DNA of 64,000 nt from Bacteroidota bacterium (lineage in GTDB: Bacteria; Bacteroidota; Bacteroidia; NS11-12g; UBA955): contig JAUXOK010000028.1 of assembly GCA_030682255.1 (NCBI GenBank), positions 186,001 through 250,000 on the forward strand. Reading direction: 5' to 3'. Shown piece by piece: positions 17,168 through 24,829 of the stretch. The position numbers and the translations under genes were made by a program. The number at the start of each line of letters is the position of its first letter. Position 1 is the stretch's first letter. Below the pieces are notes generated by a model. The model was not told where the DNA came from. It made no database searches and saw nothing but the letters and a program-made list of their open reading frames with translations.

Positions 17168-17947
17168 ATGAACGAAGCAACAGAACGCAAACATCAAAGA
17201 ATTTCAGGCATTATCACATCTGTTATCAGCATATTATTATTGTTGTTTATGTGGTTTTATACATTTAATATGGAATTACCTGATTTATCAGAAGATGGTG
17301 CTGTTGCAGTATCTTATGGTGACCCTGATGCTGGTGGACCAAGTGAAGTTCCTGTAGAAGCGGAAAGTGCACCAGCTCCGTCTCAACCCCAAGTAGATGA
17401 AGCAGTAGAACAAACCAACGACCCTGACGCAGTGGCAACCAAACAAACCAAGGAAACTAAAAAGAAAACTGAAACCAAAGAAACCCCAAAGGAAACACCC
17501 AAAGAAGAACCCAAAGACGATGCACTAGACCAATTATTGAAAGGTAAGAAGAGTCAAACTAAAACCAATAGTGGCGATGGTACCAAAACAGGAACACAAG
17601 GCGACCCCAAAGGCACAGGAGATAACAACACAGGCGGTGATGGTACAGGCACTTCAAAAACCGGAAGTGGCTCAACTGGTAGCGGAGGTTTCTCCCATAG
17701 CTTTGGCAGTAGAACATTTAGAGCTGGTAAAACCAATATCAATTGCGGCAGAGCAGGCAAAGTAGTACTCGAAGTTTCGCTTAAACCAGATGGCACTATC
17801 ATTTACGAAGGTGTTAGCCCAAAATCCAATGCAAACACTTGTCTTGAAGATGCAGCAAGAGATATTTTAAAAAGATCAAGTTTTGCGCCATCTAGCAACC
17901 CCATCAATGTGAATGGTGAAATCACTTTTATATTTCAATTAAATTAA
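17168..17947 (+). CDS. TonB-like energy transducer
   Basis: A 259-residue protein with an N-terminal membrane anchor (about 13-33), then a low-complexity periplasmic spacer: Glu/Pro/Lys-rich (KKKTETKETPKETPKEEP) followed by a Gly/Thr/Ser-rich segment. A compact C-terminal domain (GKVVLEVSLKPDGTI to FIFQLN) resembles TonB C-terminal folds. The spacer would reach across the periplasm. It is 12 bases after exbD. TonB for substrate import is the leading reading; a TolA-like role is the alternative. Confidence 0.8.
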   Translation: MNEATERKHQRISGIITSVISILLLLFMWFYTFNMELPDLSEDGAVAVSYGDPDAGGPSEVPVEAESAPAPSQPQVDEAVEQTNDPDAVATKQTKETKKKTETKETPKETPKEEPKDDALDQLLKGKKSQTKTNSGDGTKTGTQGDPKGTGDNNTGGDGTGTSKTGSGSTGSGGFSHSFGSRTFRAGKTNINCGRAGKVVLEVSLKPDGTIIYEGVSPKSNANTCLEDAARDILKRSSFAPSSNPINVNGEITFIFQLN

Positions 17948-17962
17948 TTCCGCTCCTTTTTC

Positions 17963-19195
17963 ATGAGCATGACCTATCAAGAAACCATTGATTTTTTATA
18001 CTCAAAACTCCCCTATTTCACGCGCGATGGCAAAGCTGCCATTAAAAAAGACTTAACCAATACGATTCAATTATGCGAGGTGCTTGGCAATCCGCATCTC
18101 AAATTCAAATCGATTCATATTGCAGGCACAAATGGAAAAGGGAGTGTGAGCAATATGCTTTCAGCCATTTTTCAAAGCAATGGTTACAAAACTGGTTTAT
18201 ACACTTCCCCCCACCTACTCGATTTCAGAGAACGAATTCGCATCAATGGCGAAATGGTTAACCAAGAATTTGTCATTGAGTTTGTAGAAAAAATTAAACC
18301 ACATTTAGAAACCATTCAACCCTCATTTTTTGAGATAACAGTTGCCATGTGTTTTGATTATTTTGCAAAAAATGAAATAGACATCGCCATTATCGAAACA
18401 GGCTTAGGCGGAAGATTAGACAGCACCAATATTATCAACCCTTTATTATCGGTTATAACCAATATAGGATATGATCACATGGATTTACTTGGTAATACTT
18501 TAGCCGAAATAGCATTTGAAAAAGCTGGTATTATAAAACCAAACACAACAGTAGTTGTAGGTGAAACTCATGCTGAAACAGAGCAAGTTTTTAAAAATAA
18601 AGCCATTGAATCTGTTTCACCAATATCTTTTGCAGACCAGAATTTAGACTTATTAAATTATCCCTTAGAAACCGACCTTAAAGGTAGTTATCAATCAAAA
18701 AATATTCTAACTATTTTGCAAGTTATTCAAGTGCTTAATCAAAACTTAGGCTTTCAACTTGATAATATTCAAGATGCATTATTGAATGTCAAAGCTTTAA
18801 CAGGATTTAGAGGCAGATGGGAAATACTGGGACAAAACCCCCAAATAATTGCCGACACAGGACACAACATAGATGGATTAACACTGGTATTCAATCAACT
18901 GCAAAAAGAAGAATTTAAAACGTTGCACATTGTTTTTGGAATGGTAAAAGACAAAGACCGCAGTAAAATATTGGATTTATTACCAAAAGATGCCCAATAT
19001 TACTTTTGTCAGCCCAATTTACCAAGAGCATTAGATTCAGAAATTTTATTATCAGAATGTCAGCAAAAAGGACTTGCAGGTAAAGCATTTGCAACGGTAT
19101 TTGATGCATTGAACGAAGCCCAAAAAAATGCAGATTTAAATGATTTAATTTTCGTAGGTGGCAGTACATTTGTGGTGGCAGAAATTTTAACATAA
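17963..19195 (+). CDS. folC: Folylpolyglutamate synthase / dihydrofolate synthase
   Basis: A 410-residue Mur-ligase-family enzyme that joins dihydropteroate to glutamate and adds further glutamates to folates. The ATP-binding GTNGKGSVSNML loop is near residue 53; PHLLDFRERIRING, the ETGLGGRLDSTN motif and DTGHNIDG in the C-terminal domain are family signatures. Length is typical. The start at ATG 17963 lies 15 bases after the TonB-like gene; rnhA begins nine bases after the stop. Cytoplasmic, with assignment firm at family level. Confidence 0.94.
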   Translation: MSMTYQETIDFLYSKLPYFTRDGKAAIKKDLTNTIQLCEVLGNPHLKFKSIHIAGTNGKGSVSNMLSAIFQSNGYKTGLYTSPHLLDFRERIRINGEMVNQEFVIEFVEKIKPHLETIQPSFFEITVAMCFDYFAKNEIDIAIIETGLGGRLDSTNIINPLLSVITNIGYDHMDLLGNTLAEIAFEKAGIIKPNTTVVVGETHAETEQVFKNKAIESVSPISFADQNLDLLNYPLETDLKGSYQSKNILTILQVIQVLNQNLGFQLDNIQDALLNVKALTGFRGRWEILGQNPQIIADTGHNIDGLTLVFNQLQKEEFKTLHIVFGMVKDKDRSKILDLLPKDAQYYFCQPNLPRALDSEILLSECQQKGLAGKAFATVFDALNEAQKNADLNDLIFVGGSTFVVAEILT

Positions 19196-19204
19196 CACAA
19201 AGCA

Positions 19205-19690
19205 TTGCAGCAAGAAATCATAGTATATACAGACGGGGCAGCCTTAGGAAATCCAGGAAAAGGTGGTTATGGCGTGGTAATGAAATTTGGTAATCACCGA
19301 AAAGAAATCTCCGAAGCTTATACACATACCACCAATAATCGCATGGAACTGTTGGCTGTTATAACGGCTTTAGAATGCATTAAACCCAATTCCCACGTCA
19401 TCAAAATACACACCGACAGCAAATATGTTTGCGATGCCATCAATCTGAGATGGATAGACGGTTGGGTAAAAAAAGGATGGAAAAACGTTAAAAACATCGA
19501 CCTATGGAAACGGTTTCTATTGGCTTACAAACTCCACCAAGTAAAGTTTGTTTGGGTAAAAGGTCATGCAGGTATTGTTGAAAACGAAAGATGCGATGAA
19601 ATAGCCACTGCCGCAGCTGCAAAAGGACCTTGGAAAACGGATATTGGTTACCTTGCTGCTATCAAAAAGAACGACCAATCCTTATTTTAA
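19205..19690 (+). CDS. rnhA: Ribonuclease HI
   Basis: A 161-residue RNase H that cuts RNA in RNA-DNA hybrids. The catalytic acids are visible: Asp in YTDGAALGNPGKGGYG, Glu in NNRMELLAV, Asp in HTDSKYVCDAI, and the late His/Asp in VKGHAGIVENERCDEIA. A Trp/Lys-rich basic segment (GWVKKGWKNVKNIDLWKRF) is the substrate handle seen in E. coli-type enzymes. The start is TTG at 19205; no ATG exists before the first motif. It is likely co-transcribed with folC. Confidence 0.94.
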   Translation: MQQEIIVYTDGAALGNPGKGGYGVVMKFGNHRKEISEAYTHTTNNRMELLAVITALECIKPNSHVIKIHTDSKYVCDAINLRWIDGWVKKGWKNVKNIDLWKRFLLAYKLHQVKFVWVKGHAGIVENERCDEIATAAAAKGPWKTDIGYLAAIKKNDQSLF

Positions 19691-19691
19691 T

Positions 19692-19699
19692 TATTTTTG
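19692..19699 (+). promoter_or_regulatory. Candidate -7 promoter element TATTTTTG at a start codon
   Basis: A TAnnTTTG match ends exactly six bases before the ATG at 19706, which would place the transcription start at or next to the A of ATG and yield a leaderless mRNA. The same geometry is seen for valS and the enoyl-CoA hydratase gene. Confidence 0.45.
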
Positions 19700-19705
19700 C
19701 AATCC

Positions 19706-20596
19706 ATGACAAGAGAAACCTGGCTGCTTATTATCTCCCTTCCTATTTATATCATTTCGATTAGTTATGAAATATATCTGGGTAAAAAAAAGCAACTCAA
19801 CAATTATCATCTCAAAGACAGCCTCATCAGTCTATGGCTTGGAATTGTTGGAGCTGCTTTAGATTTTGCATTAAAAATAATTACATTAGGCGTTTTAGAT
19901 TGGTGCAATCAGCACGCCATTTATAAGCCTCATTTATTGACCCATTTTCCTGTTTTAGCTTGGTTTATTGTATTCCTCGCTCAAGATTTTTGTTTCTATT
20001 GGTTGCATCGCACAGAACATTATAGTCGCTTGTTTTGGGCGGTTCACAGCAATCATCACAGCAGCGAAAAATATAACTTTACAGTCGCCCTTCGTTCATC
20101 AGTTTTGCAACCATTTTATCGTTTTGCGTTTTATATTCCCATTGCATTTCTTGGTTTTGACGGACTAACCATCATGTTTATGTATGCTGTTAATCAATTT
20201 TACCAATTTTTTCTTCACACAGAAACCATCAACAGGCTGCCCAAATGGTACGAAGCCATTTTTGTAAGTCCTTCACATCACAGAGTTCATCACGCTAGCA
20301 ATATCAAGTATCTTGATAAAAACATGGGACAAGTATTAATTATTTGGGACAAATTATTTGGCACTTATGCAGAAGAAACTGAAAAACCCGTTTATGGTTT
20401 AACCACTAATTTAGGCACTTTCCATCCGTTTAAAGTAATTTTCAGTGAATTTTATAAAATTAAAAATGACCTAAAACGTCCTGTTCCTCTAAGTGTAAAA
20501 CTAAAATACCTATTCAATCCACCTGGATGGAGCCACGATGGTAGCACTAAAACAAGTGAACAGTTGAGAAGTAATGATAAGATTAAAACTGACTAG
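19706..20596 (+). CDS. Fatty acid hydroxylase / sterol desaturase family protein
   Basis: A 296-residue membrane di-iron enzyme of the fatty acid hydroxylase superfamily. It has four to five hydrophobic segments and the histidine clusters that bind the metals: HRTEH, HSNHH and SPSHHRVHH. Family members hydroxylate or desaturate lipids such as fatty acids, carotenoids or sterols; the substrate is not visible here. ATG 19706 is chosen over a TTG at 19697. The stop codon lies inside a CTAG palindrome shared with the stop of the convergent kbl gene. Confidence 0.88.
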   Translation: MTRETWLLIISLPIYIISISYEIYLGKKKQLNNYHLKDSLISLWLGIVGAALDFALKIITLGVLDWCNQHAIYKPHLLTHFPVLAWFIVFLAQDFCFYWLHRTEHYSRLFWAVHSNHHSSEKYNFTVALRSSVLQPFYRFAFYIPIAFLGFDGLTIMFMYAVNQFYQFFLHTETINRLPKWYEAIFVSPSHHRVHHASNIKYLDKNMGQVLIIWDKLFGTYAEETEKPVYGLTTNLGTFHPFKVIFSEFYKIKNDLKRPVPLSVKLKYLFNPPGWSHDGSTKTSEQLRSNDKIKTD

Positions 20597-21789
20597 CTAA
20601 TAACACCCAATTCTTTTCCTACTTTAGTGAAAGCAGCAATAGCTTTATCTAAGTGATGAATTTCGTGAGCAGCAGATATTTGAACTCTAATTCTAGCTTG
20701 GTCTTTGGGTACAACAGGATAAAAGAAACCAATAACGTAAATACCCTCATCCAATAATTTATCTGCCATCACTTGGCTTAATTTGGCATCGTATAACATG
20801 ATAGGAACAATGGCACTATCACCATTTTTAAAATCAAAACCAGCTTTTGAAATACCGTCTTTAAAATATTTTACATTATTTTCTAATTTGTCTCTTAAAA
20901 CAGTTGATTCACTTAAAATATTAAAGACCTCGATACTAGCTGCTACTATGGCAGGAGCTAATGAATTTGAAAATAAATAAGGTCGAGAGCGCTGACGCAA
21001 CATATCAATAACTTCTTTTTTGCCAGTTGTGTAACCACCCATTGCACCACCTAATGCTTTACCTAAAGTTCCTGTCACGATGTCAATTTTTCCATGAACG
21101 CCACACAATTCAGGCGTTCCCTTACCCGTTTTTCCTATAAAACCAGCTGCATGACACTCATCAACCATCACTAAAGCATTGTATTTGTCGGCTAATTCAA
21201 CAATTTTATCTAATTGTGCAACATAACCATCCATGCTAAAAACACCATCTGTAACTATGATTTTATGTCTATGTCCTATTTCGTTGGCTTTAATTAATTG
21301 TTGTTCCAAATCTGCCATATCGTTGTTGTTGTAACGATACCTTGCAGCTTTGCAAAGCCTAACACCATCAATGATTGAAGCATGATTAAGCGCATCAGAG
21401 ATTATGGCATCTTGTTCATTAAATAAAGGTTCAAAAACACCACCATTAGCATCAAAAGCAGCAGCATAAAGAATAGTATCTTCGGTTCCATAAAATTCTG
21501 CAATTTTTGCTTCTAATTCTTTGTGAATATCCTGAGTACCACAAATGAAACGTACACTACTCATTCCAAAACCATGTGTATCTAATGACTTTTTGGCAGC
21601 CTCTATTACCCTTGGATGACTCGACAAACCTAAATAATTATTAGCGCAAAAATTAACAACTTCTTTGCCATCACTCAATTTAATGTCAGCCCCTTGAGGA
21701 GAAACAATGATTCTTTCTTTTTTAAACAAACCAGAATCTTTGATTTGTTTTAGCTCGTTTGTCAAATAGTCTTGTAAATTGCCGTACAT
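20593..21789 (-). CDS. kbl: Glycine C-acetyltransferase (2-amino-3-ketobutyrate CoA ligase)
   Basis: A PLP enzyme of about 398 residues that splits 2-amino-3-ketobutyrate with CoA into glycine and acetyl-CoA, the second step of threonine breakdown. It follows the E. coli Kbl sequence closely from recall: INFCANNYLGL-type start, FGMSSVRFICGTQDIHKELE, SDALNHASIIDGVRLCKA, and the PLP-lysine motif TGTLGKALGGAMGGYT. No threonine dehydrogenase gene is nearby. I use ATG 21789; a longer frame to 21867 would swallow the promoter. Related alpha-oxoamine synthases are less likely given the motifs. Confidence 0.92.
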   Translation of the reverse strand: MYGNLQDYLTNELKQIKDSGLFKKERIIVSPQGADIKLSDGKEVVNFCANNYLGLSSHPRVIEAAKKSLDTHGFGMSSVRFICGTQDIHKELEAKIAEFYGTEDTILYAAAFDANGGVFEPLFNEQDAIISDALNHASIIDGVRLCKAARYRYNNNDMADLEQQLIKANEIGHRHKIIVTDGVFSMDGYVAQLDKIVELADKYNALVMVDECHAAGFIGKTGKGTPELCGVHGKIDIVTGTLGKALGGAMGGYTTGKKEVIDMLRQRSRPYLFSNSLAPAIVAASIEVFNILSESTVLRDKLENNVKYFKDGISKAGFDFKNGDSAIVPIMLYDAKLSQVMADKLLDEGIYVIGFFYPVVPKDQARIRVQISAAHEIHHLDKAIAAFTKVGKELGVIS

Positions 21790-21809
21790 ATTAATTGGAA
21801 TATAATTTG

Positions 21810-21838
21810 CAAAAATAAGAGAGTATATCCGTAAACAA
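21810..21838 (-). promoter_or_regulatory. kbl promoter candidate
   Basis: On the minus strand a TTG (21836-21838) is followed 18 bases later by TATTTTTG (21810-21817), the Bacteroidota -33/-7 pair, 20 bases before the kbl ATG. Confidence 0.5.
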
Positions 21839-21873
21839 CTACAATAAAGTAAAAATATTTTAAACAAAAAGTC

Positions 21874-21881
21874 TAGATTTG
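21874..21881 (+). promoter_or_regulatory. ftsH -7 promoter element candidate TAGATTTG
   Basis: A TAnnTTTG match 42 bases before the ftsH ATG and divergent from the kbl promoter. No clear -33 TTG is seen. Confidence 0.35.
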
Positions 21882-21923
21882 CGGTTTATATTAAAACATA
21901 AAAATACCATACATTAAATTCTA

Positions 21924-23969
21924 ATGAGCGAAAAAGAAAAGAATCCAAAAAACGATAATCCATTTGGCGAAAAAAAAACCACACCACCAAAATTCAATAT
22001 GTATTGGATATGGGGTATTATTTTAACTGCATTTATTATTTTCAGTTTTTTTCCAAATAATCCTGGAAAGAAAACAAATTGGAAAGATGTAAAAACTATG
22101 ATATTAAGCAAAGATGTTGATAAACTAGAAATAGTTAATGACAGACTTGTTAAAGTATATCTTACTAAAGAAGCTTTAGAAAATGAAAAATACAAAGAGG
22201 TTAAAGGAAAATCTCAAAGTATGTTTTCTCAACCTGGCCCTCAATACTTTTTTGAAACCAGTAAAGAATATTTTTATCCCAATTTCGAAACTTTGAAAAA
22301 GGAATTTCCAGAGGCTTCCAATATTATTATTGAACCAATAACTGAGAGTGATGCTACTTGGCAGATTTTAAATTGGATCATTATGATTGCCATTTTTATT
22401 GGGATATGGAGCTTCATGATGAGGAGAATGGGTGGTGGTGGTGGCTCTGGTGGTCCAGGACAATTGTTTAATATAGGTAGAAGTAAAGCTACATTATTTG
22501 ACAAAAACACTAAAGTAAATATCACATTTAAAGATGTTGCAGGCTTAGATGAAGCCAAAGTTGAGGTTATGGAAATCGTTGATTTTCTTAAAAACCCAAA
22601 AAAATACACCAAATTAGGTGGTAAAATACCAAAAGGTGCTTTATTAATAGGACCTCCAGGGACTGGGAAAACCTTAATGGCAAAAGCAGTAGCTGGAGAA
22701 GCAAATGTTCCTTTCTTTTCATTGTCAGGTTCTGATTTTGTTGAAATGTTTGTTGGTGTTGGTGCTTCTAGAGTAAGAGATTTATTCAGACAAGCTAAAG
22801 AAAAAGCTCCATGTATTATTTTTATTGATGAGATCGATGCAATCGGAAGAGCTAGAGGTAAAAATTTGGCAAGTGGCTCTAATGACGAACGCGAAAATAC
22901 ACTGAACCAACTATTAACTGAAATGGATGGTTTTGGAACAGACAGTGGTGTAATTATACTTGCCGCAACTAACCGCCCTGATATACTAGATTCAGCATTG
23001 TTAAGACCAGGTAGATTTGACAGACAAATATCTATCGATAAACCAGATTTAATAGGCAGAGAACAAATTTTTAAAGTGCACTTAAATGGCAAGGAATTGG
23101 CACCAGAAGTAGATCCTAAAAAACTATCTGCACAAACACCCGGTTTTGCAGGTGCAGAAATTGCCAATGTTTGTAACGAAGCAGCTCTAATTGCAGCGAG
23201 AAAAGACAAAGATAAAATCGATATGACAGATTTTGAAAGTGCCATTGACAGAGTAATTGGTGGATTAGAAAAGAAAAACAAATTAATATCTCCTGAAGAA
23301 AAAAACATAGTTGCTTATCATGAGGCTGGACATGCTGTTGCAGGCTGGTTTTTAGAATTTGCAGACCCTTTAGTAAAAGTATCCATAGTACCTAGAGGGG
23401 TTGCAGCCTTGGGATATGCTCAATATTTACCGAAAGAACAATATATTTATAGAACAGAACAATTGATTGATGAAATGTGTATGACTTTGGGTGGAAGAGC
23501 TGCAGAGGATATCATATTTGGTAAAATTAGCACGGGTGCTCAAAGTGATTTAGAACGCATCACAAGAATGGCTTATGCTATGGTTACTGTATATGGCATG
23601 AATGAAAAAGTAGGTCATATTAGCTTTACAGATCAAAATACAGAATATAATTTTAACAGACCATATAGCGAAAAAACGGCTGAGTTGATAGATCAAGAAG
23701 CAAGAGAAATCATTAATCAAGCTTATGAAAGAACAAAAAATCTATTGACATCGAAAAGAGCAGAACTAGAAAAGTTAGCTCAGGAACTCCTTAAAAAAGA
23801 AGTTTTATTTCAATATGATTTAGAAAACATCATTGGCAAAAGACCTTTCGACCATAAAACAAATTTTGAGAGTTATATGGACAAACCAGCAGCCGAAAGT
23901 TTAAACATTGCTATTGAAAATGAAATTAAACCTTCTGATTCTTCTATAGAAACAAAGCAGCCTGAATAA
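21924..23969 (+). CDS. ftsH: ATP-dependent zinc metalloprotease FtsH
   Basis: A 681-residue membrane AAA protease that degrades unstable membrane and regulatory proteins. It has two membrane spans (about 25-43 and 136-155) around a periplasmic loop, then a GGGGGSGGPGQ linker. The AAA domain has GPPGTGKT near 243-250, IIFIDEIDAIG, and the second region of homology through RPGRFDRQI. The zinc protease motif HEAGH is near 466-470, and LGGRAAEDIIFG with a downstream Asp gives the third ligand region. All catalytic elements are intact. Two small secreted-protein genes follow on the same strand. Confidence 0.96.
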   Translation: MSEKEKNPKNDNPFGEKKTTPPKFNMYWIWGIILTAFIIFSFFPNNPGKKTNWKDVKTMILSKDVDKLEIVNDRLVKVYLTKEALENEKYKEVKGKSQSMFSQPGPQYFFETSKEYFYPNFETLKKEFPEASNIIIEPITESDATWQILNWIIMIAIFIGIWSFMMRRMGGGGGSGGPGQLFNIGRSKATLFDKNTKVNITFKDVAGLDEAKVEVMEIVDFLKNPKKYTKLGGKIPKGALLIGPPGTGKTLMAKAVAGEANVPFFSLSGSDFVEMFVGVGASRVRDLFRQAKEKAPCIIFIDEIDAIGRARGKNLASGSNDERENTLNQLLTEMDGFGTDSGVIILAATNRPDILDSALLRPGRFDRQISIDKPDLIGREQIFKVHLNGKELAPEVDPKKLSAQTPGFAGAEIANVCNEAALIAARKDKDKIDMTDFESAIDRVIGGLEKKNKLISPEEKNIVAYHEAGHAVAGWFLEFADPLVKVSIVPRGVAALGYAQYLPKEQYIYRTEQLIDEMCMTLGGRAAEDIIFGKISTGAQSDLERITRMAYAMVTVYGMNEKVGHISFTDQNTEYNFNRPYSEKTAELIDQEAREIINQAYERTKNLLTSKRAELEKLAQELLKKEVLFQYDLENIIGKRPFDHKTNFESYMDKPAAESLNIAIENEIKPSDSSIETKQPE

Positions 23970-23986
23970 TTTTTGATTAATACCTG

Positions 23987-24256
23987 ATGAAAGGTTTAGC
24001 TATCTTTTTGTTGTTTTTAAGTGTCGATAAATTATCTGCAAATGACACAAGTACAATTTGTAACGGACAAAAAAATATAAATGGACAAAAACATGGCGTG
24101 TGGCTTTGCAGGCAAAATAATTCAATTCTTAAAAAAGAACGCTATAAAAATGGCTTATTAATAACCTATACTTTATACAACAACAAAGGCGAAATAATTG
24201 AAACCAGAACTAAAAAGGGGAAAATAAAAAAGTATGAACCTTGTGGTTGTTATTAA
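23987..24256 (+). CDS. Small secreted MORN-like repeat protein
   Basis: An 89-residue protein with a signal peptide (MKGLAIFLLFLSVDKLSAND). The mature part has a short repeat of the type NGQKHGVWLCRQ and KKERYKNGLLITYTLYNNKGE, as in MORN or YwqK-like repeats. Two pairs of Cys (Cys25/Cys41 region and the terminal CGC) could form disulfides or a metal site. It follows ftsH by 17 bases; no function is assigned. Confidence 0.6.
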   Translation: MKGLAIFLLFLSVDKLSANDTSTICNGQKNINGQKHGVWLCRQNNSILKKERYKNGLLITYTLYNNKGEIIETRTKKGKIKKYEPCGCY

Positions 24257-24270
24257 TTAAATTAAATTTG
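24241..24270 (+). promoter_or_regulatory. Promoter candidate for the TlpA-like gene
   Basis: TTG (24241-24243), 19-base spacer and TAAATTTG (24263-24270) form a good Bacteroidota promoter, partly inside the 3' end of the preceding small gene, with a 26-base leader to the ATG at 24297. Confidence 0.55.
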
Positions 24271-24296
24271 GCACAAACATTGAATAATTAAAAATC

Positions 24297-24812
24297 ATGA
24301 ATATAAAATTATTATCACTTTTATTGACATTTGCATCAGCATCATTATTTGCAAACGATACAACTAAACAAAATAAAACCGAAACCCTCCCCTCTATCAT
24401 GGTTAAAAAACTAGATGGCACTCAAGTTAATATTCAGGATTATGCTAAAACTGGAAAATTCACAATCATATCTTTTTGGGCTACTTGGTGCGGACCTTGT
24501 ATCAAAGAATTGGACAATATCTTAGATGTTTACGAAGATTGGCAAACTAAATACGGATGTGAACTGATTGCAGTTACTATTGATGACTCTAGGAATATTC
24601 CGAAAGTAAAACCATTTGTAAATGGAAAAGGTTGGCCCTATTTAATTTTAACTGATGAAAACAAAGACCTGGCAAGAGCTATGAATGTTAACAATCCTCC
24701 TCAGGTAATTCTATTGGATCAAAACGGAAATATTGTTTATGTTCACAACGGTTACACCGAAGGCAGTGAACTTGAAATTGAAGAAAAAATGAAAGCTTTA
24801 ATGAAGATTTAA
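24297..24812 (+). CDS. TlpA-like periplasmic thioredoxin
   Basis: A 171-residue exported thioredoxin-fold protein. The signal peptide (MNIKLLSLLLTFASASLFAND) precedes the active-site motif FWATWCGPCIKEL with the redox CGPC pair; the cis-proline region appears as NNPPQVILLDQNGNIVY. TlpA/ResA-type proteins reduce periplasmic disulfides, for example in cytochrome c maturation. Target unknown. It is convergent with valS, 17 bases apart. Confidence 0.88.
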   Translation: MNIKLLSLLLTFASASLFANDTTKQNKTETLPSIMVKKLDGTQVNIQDYAKTGKFTIISFWATWCGPCIKELDNILDVYEDWQTKYGCELIAVTIDDSRNIPKVKPFVNGKGWPYLILTDENKDLARAMNVNNPPQVILLDQNGNIVYVHNGYTEGSELEIEEKMKALMKI

Positions 24813-24829
24813 TTCATAAAGCAAAGATA

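Noticed and set aside
22274-23308. A 344-codon open frame antisense to ftsH
   Set aside because: It mirrors a strongly conserved FtsH coding sequence, has low-complexity Ser/Leu/Pro composition and no recognisable domain, as expected of an antisense shadow.
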